Shown here piece by piece: positions 1 through 10,000 of a DNA stretch of 64,000 nt. The DNA comes from Diacronema lutheri (lineage: Eukaryota; Haptophyta; Pavlovophyceae; Pavlovales; Pavlovaceae). Under the pieces are notes generated by a model, which saw only the letters and a list, made by a program, of their open reading frames with translations, ran no database searches and was not told where the DNA came from. How positions within the stretch are numbered: position 1 is the stretch's first letter; every line of letters starts with the position of its first letter. The stretch is from the NCBI GenBank assembly GCA_019448385.1, contig JAGTXO010000011.1, forward strand, positions 62,001-126,000, in the 5' to 3' direction. The position numbers and the translations under genes are program-made.

Positions 1-2356
1 GCACGGCGCCGTGCAGGCGCGACGCCGGGTGCGAGAGCTCAAGCCGCGCGCCCTTGGCCTTGAGCAGCGCGGCGACGGCCGCCTGCTTGCGGTCGACGGC
101 GACCTCGAGCGGCGTCGAGCTCCACCGATCGCGCTGCTCCATGTCCGCGCCGAGCTCGATCAGCAGCGCCGCCGCCTGCACATGCCCGACGGCTGCGGCG
201 ACGTGGAGCGCGCTGCGACCGTCGTACGTGCCCACGTTCGGGTCGAGCCCGCGCTCGATGAGTGTGCGGATGGTGTCAAGGTCGCCAGCGGGCACGGCGG
301 CGGCAATCTGCGCGACGCGCTCCTCGTTGCGCTCGGTGATCACCAGCCGGATCGACTCGCGCAGCCGCTCAAAGTCCTCCTGCTCGTCGCGGTCGCGGCT
401 GCCATCGGCGAGCGCTGCAGCCGCGGTGGCATGGTCCTGCCCGCTCTTGTCGAGCCCGTACTTGCGCAGGATCGTGCGCACGACCGTGTCGACCTGCTCG
501 GGGTACGAGAGCGCGATCTCCTCAAACGATGCAGTCGTCACGTACACGAGCGTCACCTCGCTGCGCGCGCTCGCCGCGAGCGTGTACGGCTGCGCGATGC
601 TGAGGAAGAAGGCCACTTCGCCGACGATCTGCCCGGGGCCGAGGTCGGCGCGCACGTCCGGGAAGCTCTGCTTGTCGCGGCCGGTCACGCAGAGGATGCC
701 GTCAACGCACCAGCTGAGCTCGAGCGCGCCGTCGCCGCGGCGAAAGAGCGCCTGCCGCGGCGGCAAGAAGCGTTCGCGCAGCTGGAGCGCGAGCGCGTTA
801 AGAAACTGCGGCACGCAGCCGAAGAAGGCCCACGTCGCGCCTATCTCGCGTCGGTACTGCTCGGTCGCCACCTCGGTCTGCAGCGTGCGCGGCATTTGCG
901 CGAAGATGCGGTCGGTCGACGACGACTGCTTTGAGTGCTGGAAGCGGTAGTGCTCGCTCACCTTGGCCGCAAGCGCGGGCGGCAGCTTGCGCTCGGTTGC
1001 AAAGCCGTCGCACGCCTTGAGCAGCGCCTTGAAGTTGACCGTATTCTCGTCGGTGCGCACGAGGTAGTGGAAGAGCGTGCCGAGCACGTATGCGTAGAAG
1101 ATGGTGTGCAGCAATGTCACGACCGTCGCGAGGATGATCTCGATCTCGCGCGTGAGCGTCAGGTCGGAGTAGCCAAGCCCACACAGCCCGGCGTACGACA
1201 TGAAGAGCGCGAACAGGTCTGCGCGCGCGGGGGCGGCGCGCGAGCGCGGCGGCGGAGCAAGCCGTGCAAGGACGTCGGGCAGTGGATGCGGCGAGAGGGG
1301 CGCGTCAGACAAGCAAGCTGCGCGCATGGCGCGCTTTGCCCGCGCGCGGAGCAGGGCGTAGGGTGAGGGTCCGAACCAGTGGAGCGCGCGCGGAGAGACG
1401 CACCGCGCGCCGCGCGCGCCGCGCGCACATCGCTGCGCGAGCGTAATCTCGTTTGCGTCGAGCAATGGGTTGCCTGTAACGAGCTCAAACTGCGCGGGCC
1501 AGGAGGGCAGCTGCACCTCATCTGAGTCCCAGATGTGCCAGCCGTCCGCCACGAGCAGCCACGCGCACGCCACCCAATGCGGCACGAAGAAGAGGATGAG
1601 CGAAAACTTGGACACGGCGAGCAGCCGCACGTTGGACGTGAGATCATTGTTCACCGCCTTGAGAAAGGCGAGCAGGTCGACGATGCGCAGGCAGCGCACG
1701 AGCTGCGCCGCGATGAAGACATCCACGCGGTGCGTCTGCGCAAACGCCGCCCAGCCGACGTAGTGCGCGACGATGGCGGCGACCTCGCGTGCGAATCGAA
1801 AACGCCGCTCGGCGTCCTTCCGGCCGTCGCCATTGCCGTCCTCGTCGTGCGGCGCGAGCCTGCCCGCGAGGCCAGCGGTCGCAGCGTCGGCGCTGTGAGA
1901 TGGTCGCGACGCGTCGAGACAAAACGCGACCGCGCCCCACGCGTCGACGAGCACGTCGACCGCAAGCGCGCCGGCCGAGGCGACAAAGATCTCGGGGAAT
2001 GCGACGCGCAGCGGGATGACGATAAGCTCGTACGTGAGCGCGGGCGTGCGCAGGAGCGTGGCATGGCGGCGGAGGCGCGCGCCAAGCGTAGCGGGCGTGG
2101 TTGTCGCCACCTCCTCGCCTTGCGCGCCGCGCGCCTCGTGTGCCTCGCGCACGTAGACGGTCGGCCACGTGACACGCTGCGCGGCCGCGCGATGCCGCTT
2201 GCCATCGCGCAGGATGCCTGTGATCGTCGCGGCGCGCTTGGCTCGGCGCGTGCCGAGGGCGCGCACGGTCTCATACGCGCCGAGGAGCGCGCGTCGCGCG
2301 CGCGTCGCCGCGCCGCTTGATCCTGTCGCGACGACGTGGATGTCGTTTTGCGACAT
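1..2356 (-). CDS. Tandem two-module CNG-like channel, copy A (5' part only)
   Basis: Start codon at 2356; exon 1 is 2356-1429, intron 1 is 1428-1219 (GTGCGC...GCGCAG), and exon 2 runs from 1218 off the left edge. The visible part encodes the N-terminus, S1-S5, the pore (filter GLGYSD), S6, the C-linker, the cyclic-nucleotide-binding fold and the first ankyrin repeats of a voltage/CNG-type channel. It is a duplicate of copy B about 12,135 bp to the right: exon lengths are equal, and exon 2 shows no difference over its visible 1218 bp. Exon 1 carries scattered substitutions. In this copy intron 1 is 210 bp with no in-frame stop, so an unspliced reading frame also stays open. Whether the 3' half is present cannot be seen. 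It could also be an allele placed in tandem by the assembler. Confidence 0.8.
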   Translation of the reverse strand, partial: MSQNDIHVVATGSSGAATRARRALLGAYETVRALGTRRAKRAATITGILRDGKRHRAAAQRVTWPTVYVREAHEARGAQGEEVATTTPATLGARLRRHATLLRTPALTYELIVIPLRVAFPEIFVASAGALAVDVLVDAWGAVAFCLDASRPSHSADAATAGLAGRLAPHDEDGNGDGRKDAERRFRFAREVAAIVAHYVGWAAFAQTHRVDVFIAAQLVRCLRIVDLLAFLKAVNNDLTSNVRLLAVSKFSLILFFVPHWVACAWLLVADGWHIWDSDEVQLPSWPAQFELVTGNPLLDANEITLAQRCARGARGARCVSPRALHWFGPSPYALLRARAKRAMRAACLSDAPLSPHPLPDVLARLAPPPRSRAAPARADLFALFMSYAGLCGLGYSDLTLTREIEIILATVVTLLHTIFYAYVLGTLFHYLVRTDENTVNFKALLKACDGFATERKLPPALAAKVSEHYRFQHSKQSSSTDRIFAQMPRTLQTEVATEQYRREIGATWAFFGCVPQFLNALALQLRERFLPPRQALFRRGDGALELSWCVDGILCVTGRDKQSFPDVRADLGPGQIVGEVAFFLSIAQPYTLAASARSEVTLVYVTTASFEEIALSYPEQVDTVVRTILRKYGLDKSGQDHATAAAALADGSRDRDEQEDFERLRESIRLVITERNEERVAQIAAAVPAGDLDTIRTLIERGLDPNVGTYDGRSALHVAAAVGHVQAAALLIELGADMEQRDRWSSTPLEVAVDRKQAAVAALLKAKGARLELSHPASRLHGAV

Positions 2357-2450
2357 AGCTGGATCACAGAGAATCAGAGGATTTCGTCGGGCACTCAGCA
2401 ATCAGTCGAAGCTATACATTTGCGAATATCCCCCTTTCTAACAATAGTAT

Positions 2451-2524
2451 TAACGGCGCTTACGTCAGGACAGCGGGGTCAGCACCAGCTGCGGGGGAAT
2501 CGAGAAGCCACCAATGTCGTCGAT
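2451..2524. repeat. Left terminal inverted repeat of the 2451-3782 element
   Basis: Matches the reverse complement of 3709-3782 with only a couple of differences, including GTCAGG versus ATCAGG near the tip. Confidence 0.85.
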
Positions 2525-2875
2525 GAAGTACGCGTGTAAGAGCCGAGTTGGCACCTTATCCAAACATTTTTAAATTTGTTGACATTGGGAGTGCGTATGC
2601 GGACGCTGAGGTCTTTGGCGGGAGCATGCCGACTGGCGGGAACATTTGAAATTCTCGGCGAGCACCCCTGTCTGCGCGTGCCGCTGCTGCACCGTGTGCG
2701 GGGAGCGACGTGCCACGCGGCTCTGCGCACGTACAATTGCATCGTTTATTCGATGTCCAAGGCGGCCGGCCTGCGCGACCCGCGGCCCGCCTGCTGCGCG
2801 ACGATGCTGGGTGGGCAGCCGCGATCCGCGAGACTGCGACCCCATCAGGGTGCTTTTTGCCCTCTCCCCCCGTTG

Positions 2876-3497
2876 ATGAACCGCAGCGAATTCAAGAAGG
2901 AGTGCAAGTCCGACCGCGCTCTCAAGCCCTACTTGCCACCAGAGCGAGTAAGAGGAGAACGTCAAGGAGCTCGACAACGATCACAACCGAGTGGTCGGCG
3001 GCGCGCACGTGCCACGCTGGCCGAGCCCACCGGAGGGCACCGTGCCAGCGGCGGAGCAGAACGCGTACAACCGGCGCGTGTCTGCATTCGACATGAACGC
3101 GAAGAACAACCTAAAGGCGGAGCTGGACCACAAGGTGATCAAGCTGAGGGCGGAGTACGGCAACATGTCCGACAAGGCCATGGACGTATATACCGCTATC
3201 GTGAGAAGAGAGACGAGAGACCTAGAGGGCTACAGATGCAGTGGGGATGTCGACGAGCACCCAGTAGTTGTGGCGCGCACACACGATCTGATCGAGCGAT
3301 GTGAGCAGGTCGTCGAACGGGGGGCGGCAGGTCCATCGCACTCGTACGTGATGAGGAAGTTGACAAAGAATCTGGTCAAGGTAAGGGTTTGGTTTAGGTT
3401 TCTGGGTCTGCTCAGCATGACAAGCTGTCATGTTGCGCCCGAGCGGAGAGAGCCAACTCCGTCACAAACTTCCCAGGTCGAACTCGAGTTGTGTTAA
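2876..3497 (+). other. Coding-like segment inside the transposon, frame broken
   Basis: A start codon at 2876 opens a basic frame (MNRSEFKKECKSDRALKPY). After a GAGTAAGAGG stretch near 2948 the protein-like reading continues in another frame (ENVKELDNDHN..., then a helical segment with NAKNNLKAELDHKV and DKAMDVYTAIVRRETRDLEG) to a stop at 3495-3497. The switch could be a very short intron, a frameshift or chance. I recognise no family. Amino-acid composition (charged, helix-forming, few arginine/proline runs) differs from the noise frames around it, which suggests captured host coding sequence or a degenerate accessory protein. Confidence 0.3.
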
Positions 3498-3631
3498 AAT
3501 TAACACGTAGCCGACTGTACGTCGTTGGCTACGAGTCCGACGACGTACAGCCGGCTACTAAAACGCAACATGTACGGACTCGGGTCGTATACGGAACGGA
3601 CTTGCAGGGGTGAAAGGAGGGGAAAAGGGGA

Positions 3632-3649
3632 GGGGGGGGGGGGGGGGGG
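3632..3649. repeat. Poly-G tract (G18)
   Basis: Uninterrupted run of 18 G inside the 2451-3782 element, with further G runs just upstream. Confidence 0.95.
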
Positions 3650-3708
3650 AGCTAGCCTCTCAACGGACTCGGCCGGCCGGCCGCGAGAACGGCTGTGTAT
3701 TGGTACGG

Positions 3709-3782
3709 ATCGACGACATTGGTGGCTACTCGATTCCCCCGCAGCTGGTGCTGACCCCGCTGTCCTGATGTAAGCGCCGTTA
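3709..3782. repeat. Right terminal inverted repeat of the 2451-3782 element
   Basis: Reverse complement of 2451-2524; the same sequence recurs at 22382-22457 in the same orientation. Confidence 0.85.
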
Positions 3783-4056
3783 GTATTGGTACGGATACGA
3801 GATTCAACAAACATAAAAAAAAACCCGGGTTTTACGTCGCGACATGCGTCTGAATCTACGTGCCAATCACCTGGGGAGGCAGCGACGCGCCCGCGGCGAC
3901 GTTGAATGCGCACGATTCCGAAAAGTCAAAGTGATGCGTTAGCTCGCCGCTCTCGTATAGAAGATGACAGCACAGATTAAACTCGGATTGAACGTGGCTG
4001 GCTTCGGTGAATCGCCGTCGCGCCATTATCGGGCATTGCACCTGTCGTCCATGACA

Positions 4057-7000
4057 TCAATACATCACGCGCGATCGCGTGGTTGTCACGGCCTGGTCCG
4101 CAGTTGAGGCGCCAGCGTCGCTCGTAGCCAGGGCGGCCTGCGGCCGGCGAAAGGAGATCTCGGCGAGGCGGCTGATCGGGTTGCGCCGGATCTCGCGCTG
4201 CGCATCGTGGTGCGCGAGCAACGACGCGATCTGGCGCCGTGGCGCGCAGGGTCGAGGGAACGGCCGGGCGATCGAAGGCGAGCGCAGGTGTGAGCGATCG
4301 CCTCGGCACTGCGCTGCCTGCGGCGCCTGCAGAGCCATGCGCGAGGCGCGCGCGCGCGCGCGTACCCCTTTGCGAAGCTCGAGCATCGCCTCGCGCGCCA
4401 TGTCGTCCAAGCCGTCGAGCCAGCGCTCGACCATCGGCTCAATGTCGAGCGCCACGTGCTCGTGCTGCTGCCGCTGCCGCTCCGCAAAGTCGCGGATCTG
4501 CTCCCACAGCTCGGGCCGCTCGTCGGCGAGCACGACGCCATGCGCCTCCTCCGCCCGTGCCGCGTCGTCGATGGCCTCGCGCATCGAGCGCACGTCGGCG
4601 ATCTGCTCGTGAAGCCATTCGCACAGGATGCGCGCGTCGCGAAGCAACTGCTCCGTCTCTGCCATCTGCGCGGCCACCTCGGCGAGCCGCTTCTCCTCCT
4701 GCCCTGCGTTGCGGAACGGCTGCGCGGCCGTGCGGTTGGTGCGCGAGCCGAGCCCGCCGCGCCGGGAGCGGAGGAGCGTGCTGAGCACCTTGGTCTCGTC
4801 GTCCTTTTCCGTGCGCAGCGCGTCGTCGAGTGGCGTCGCGCCGTACACGTCCTCCGCGCTCAAGTTGACGCCCTCCTGCTCGAGCAGGAACTGCATAGCC
4901 GAGACGCGCTTGCACGACGCGGCGAGGTGCAGCGGCGTGCGCATGTAATCGTCCGCCACGTTCACCGAGCAGCGCGCGCGAACGAGGCGCGCGAGCTGCA
5001 CCATGTCGCCATCGAACACGGCATGGTTGAGGCTCATCGCCATGTCGAGCGAGCACAGCTCGCCGCCATGCTCGAGCAGCAGCTGCAGTACCGCGTCGTG
5101 CCGCGCGCGCACGCTCTCGTCGAGCGGGCTCACGCCGTGCGCGTCCTTGGCGTTGACCGACGCGCCGCCCTCAAGCAGCGTGCGCACGCTCTCTACGTGG
5201 CCCGACGCGGCGGCGACGTGCAGCGCCGTGCGCTCCTCGAACGGCGTCGCCGCATTCAAGTCGCAGCCGTGCTCTGCGAGCGTGCGCAGCCGCGCGGCGC
5301 CGTCCGCCTCTGCGGCGGCAGCGCACAGCTCGGCCGACATGTCCGCCGGCCCGCGCATCCCTCCCACTTTGGCGAGCAGCGCGGCGGCGGTCGCCTGGCC
5401 GGCGCGCAGCGCGGCAACGAGCGGCGTCGCGCCGTGCGCATCGACCACATTCACGTCCGCGCGACTTGCGACGAGGAGCTCGATCACGCTGACGCTGCCC
5501 GAGCACGCGGCAAGGTGAAGCGCGCTGCGGCCGTTCGCATCGACCGCGTGCACGTCGCTCGCCGGCCCGTTGAGGAGCGCGCGCACCTTGCCCACTTCGC
5601 CCTTGACGCAGGCAAAGCAAAGGCGCATGTGCAGCAGCTCGGCGCGACGCCGCTTGGCGGATGAGAGGATCTGCGCGGCGGGCGGGCGGGTGTGCGTTCG
5701 CATCACGAGCAGAGAAGACGAAGGACGGAGGAAGAAGGGCTGAGCACAGGGGGCGGCGGGGACGCATGCACGCTGCACGCTGTAGACCGTGCAGTAGCGA
5801 ACGCACCACTTGCAGCCGAGAAGCACTATCGGCGGCGAGGGCGCTTGTTGCGGACGCTGCCGCAGACCCCAACGCACTGCCGCCGGCCAGCTCGGAGTCG
5901 GCGTCCATCCGCGAGCGACCTGACATCACCGAGCCGCCTGCCGAGTTCGAGCGCGAAGACTTGAGGTTTGAGCGAGAGGTCACTGCGTGCAAACGAAAAC
6001 GCGCCCCGATGACGCATAGCAACGCGCAGCGCATTGCGCACAGGAGGTGAGAGTGCGCGCGCATCGCATCGCATGCATGCTCGCAATATGCACGGAGATG
6101 CTGGTGCCGCACAAACGGCGCGTTTGCGAGGACGATCGATCAGCGCGCACCTTCGTGCTGATGGATGGCGTTCTCCATCACGATGTCGTGCATGCCAGGA
6201 AAGGTCTTAAGCAAGTCAACGTACCCCGCCGACAGGAGCACAAACATGCGCGTCTCCACGTCCGGTGCTGCGCGCGCGTTGTGCACGTGCCGAACCTGGA
6301 GCGCGCCGGTTCGCGGTGGGACTCGTGAGCGCGCGAGACTGGGCGCGTGCGAATGCGCGCGCATTGGGCAGTGCCTCGCACGCGCTGAGACGCAGCGTGC
6401 CCCAATTGCAGCTGCGCCCCCACCTGAAAGACGAACGGCACGTCGCCGAGCGTTTCGCCAAAGCTGCGCGTTTCGGTGATCGATGCCTCCTCGCCTGGCT
6501 GGTGATCGTCGTACAGCTCGATCACGCCGGATGCGACGAAGATGAGCTCCTTGCACGCCTCAGCCGTGCGGAAGATGACCGACTCGGCCTCGGGCGTGCG
6601 CTCTTGCAGCAGCGACGACAGCCGGTCAACGAAGCCGGCCGAGCAGCCGCGCAAGATGCGCGCCGCCTCGATGACGGCGCGGTTGGTGTGCTTGCTCACC
6701 TCGATCTGCACCTCCATCGGCAGCCCGCGGTAGATCACGTCGGCGGGCACCGCCGAGAGCGACGTCGACTTGAAGCGCTGCTGGAAGAAGCGCGTGAGCC
6801 GCTGCTTGAGCTCCTTCGGCACACGGATATGCCGCACGTAGCCCTGCACGAGCTCGAGCTGCGCGCGCTTGGCGATGATCTCGTCGTCCTGCTTCATCAC
6901 GAGCGACGACAGATTGCCAACGATGACTGCGTACACCTGCAGCGCGCACGAGACAGCGGAAGGCAGCGAGCGACACGCGTCAGCGCACACCGTGCGCGTC

Positions 7001-10000
7001 ACGAGACGAACGGACGGCTCTCGCACAGTACGCTCGTCACCACGAGCACGCAGCCGCGCGTGCGACCATGTGCGGTTGTGAGCGTAGCACGTGCAGCGCT
7101 GGCACAGGCGCGCAGACGAGCGCACGCACCGTCATCGACACGAGCATGATGAAGATCTGGAGCGCAAACTCAGCGATGTTGGACGGCGGCATCCCGCCGA
7201 CCGTCGTCACCAGGCTGACCGTCTGGAAGTAGCTCACGAGGTCTGGGCGCGCGCAAGGATAAGCGAGCGTGCGCAGTGCGCCGCGCGTGAGCAATGCCGT
7301 GCGTAACCGGTGATGCACGCACGGCTGCGCGGTCGGCGCGCGCAGACGGTCGCGCACAGTGGTCGAGGACAATTGTCTCTGCCTGCCGAGAGTCGAGCCG
7401 TCTCGCATTGACCTCCATCCGCCTGATCTCGTACAGCTCGGCCCACGTCTCGTACGTCAAATCGCGCACGAACTCTGCGTATCCGAACAGATCCATCACC
7501 GTGGCGAGCAGGTGCAGCGTGAGCAAGAAGATGAACATGGTCGAAAGCATGCCAGAGAAAAGGTCCTCGTCGTCGATCGACGCAAGCCACTCGCGGTAGC
7601 GGCGGTAGCAGTATCGCGCGTTGAGAACGCGCGGCAGCCGGCTGGCGTAGAACTGCATCGGCGTCACGCCCACGGTCATGAGCACCAGGTTGAGCGGGAA
7701 GGCGGCGAGCATGTCCATCACGCAGTTGCCCGCGAGGTAGGCTTTGCGGCACGCGTGAGGATCGGTGACCTCGACCGACTTTTCGTTGACAAAAGAGACG
7801 AAGAAGGAGCCGGCAATGCGAACGACGTATAAGGCGTCAAAGGCGATCCGAGCGGCCTGCAGCCAGAGCATGGTCTCCGTTTGGCGGATGAAGACAAGCT
7901 CGAGCGGCAACAGGAGCACGTCCATGCTCACCATGAGCAAAAAGCATGCGTGCGCCGCACGATAGCCGCGCGACTTCACAGACGCGATGTACCACGGCTT
8001 CGTCGACGCCCCGAGCAGCCCGGCATCACGCGCGGCATCGTCTTGGCGCGCGAGCGCTGATGCATCGCCAACACCCTTCCATGCGTTATTCGCGATGCCC
8101 GCTGTGACTGCATCGCGGAGCGCGCGCTCGACTGACAGCCACGTGACCGGCTCGCGCGACAAGAGCGAACGACGTGCCATGCGCCGCTCCTGGTCGTCCT
8201 CGCCGTCGATTGCGAGCTCGAGCTCGAGACGCGAGGCAAACACATCAGCGAGCATGTGCGCCGTCGCGTCCGGAGGCACAACGACGGCCTGCGCGATGAT
8301 CGCGAGCAGCGCTCCCGCACGCACGGCCTCGCCGCGCAAAAGCCGGCCAGAGTCGAGGCGTACCGCCAGCCGGTCAGCAATGCCCGTCAGCGCCTCAGCT
8401 GACCAGAGGCTCGCGTCGAGCGCCTCGAGCAACGAGGCCACGCGCTCCGTGGTAAGCAGCCGCGCGCCGTCTGGGGCCGAAGCGCCAGTCGCCTCATCAG
8501 CAGCGGGCGACGGCTCGACGACGCCATCCTTGGAGAGCCCGTTGTGCGTCCCGGGCGGGTTCTTGAGGTGCAGGTTGAGAGCAGGCATCGCTGGCGAGCC
8601 TTGCGCAGCTCCTGCCGCGCTGTGCGCCGCTGCACTCGCCTCCTCCTCCTCCGCGTCTGCCGTCGTCGAGAGGATCCACGCGGCGACCGCCGGGAAGAAG
8701 TGCGCCTCGCTTAGCAGCGCGCGCTTGGCGCGCCTTGCCAGCCGCGCAGCATCTTCGCCGCCTCCGAGCGCGACGCGAGCGTGCTGCGCAGGCATCGCGG
8801 GCGAAGCGACAGCTGGCGGCGCATGTGGCTGCTGGCTGCGTCCCACAGTCGGACTCGCACTTGTCGAGAGGCTGCAGGAGCGATGCGCGTGCGGATTGCC
8901 CATTGGAGAGCTGGCCTCGACGGACGGCTCGATCGAGGGCGTGCGTGACGTTACCGCCAGATCACGCGAGACGTCGGCCGAGCGTGGACGAGGCGCGGAG
9001 GCGGGTTTCTCGCTCGTGTTCAGCGAACCAGCTGAGTGTCGGCCGCGGCGCGAGCGACGGTTGGCGAGGTGGCCCGAGCTCGCGTCGAGTGCGCGTGTGG
9101 AGATCGCCGCCAAGCTACCAACGAGGCGTTGCGACATGCTGACCGCCAAAGTGCCCTCGCACGTGCCAGTCGTCGTCTCGAACAACGGCGGCGCATCTTC
9201 GGCGTCCGCGGTGGCCGTGGCTGCAACTCCGCCAACGGCTTGGCAAGCCTCGCGTTCGTCGCTGCTTTCGGCATTCGCGCTTGGCCGCGACCGCTCGGAC
9301 GTCGACCGCGCGCCTGAAGCATGCTTGTCCTTGCGAGCCCGCGTATGCCAGGTGCGCCGCTCTGCCTGGCGCTCGGCGCCCTCGCCCTCGCGATCCGCGA
9401 GCGGCGCGCCAAGTGCGATCGCCGCGTGGTGCAAGTGCTCGTACAGCGCGGCGATCTGCTGCGAGCCGCTCTCGCCCAGCTGCAACCGCAGCCGGCGCAC
9501 GTCACTCAGCCGCACCTGCGCAGGCGTGTCCTCGCGCGCAGGCCGCTTTTCATTGCCCGCAAATGCGCCGGAGCTAGCCGCGTCAAAGTCGAAGACGGCG
9601 AGCAGCTGGTGGAACACGACCGCCGTGCGCTGCACAGCGGTGCGCACGCGCTTCTCCGCTGCATTGGCTGCAGCCGCCGCCTCGGCTTCGCGCTGCTGGG
9701 CAGACGCGACGATCGTCGGGATCGGCGATGCGCGCGGCTGGTGGGAGAAGCGAGCAAGACGAGTCGGAACGGAAGGCAGCACGAGGGTGTCCGAAGCGCG
9801 TCTGTGTGAAGTCAACGACAAGCGGCGGCGCATCAAGTGCGACGGCGACGACGCCGGCGGTAATGCTTCAGGCTCGCTGCCCATCGCAGGAGCGTCGAGA
9901 ATGCGGACCGATGCGCGCGGCCAGCTGCGCAGCGACTGCGAAGCGCTGATCGCGACAGTGCTCGACTGCACGGACCGTGGGCGAATACACTCTGTCGAGG

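Larger units (their letters stand above)
2451..3782. mobile_element. DNA transposon, non-autonomous, about 1.33 kb
   Basis: Bounded by an inverted repeat of about 74 bp (2451-2524 and 3709-3782), near-identical and starting TAACGGCGCTTACRTCAGG. TA occurs immediately outside both ends, compatible with a TA target duplication. The same inverted repeat bounds the element at 21861-22457, so this is a family. No transposase domain is visible; the interior has a coding-like stretch near 2876-3500 and an 18-bp G tract. It separates the two channel copies. Confidence 0.75.

Noticed and set aside
4456-5664. 402-codon plus-strand frame
   Set aside because: Arg/His/Val-rich shadow of the ankyrin-coding exon 8.
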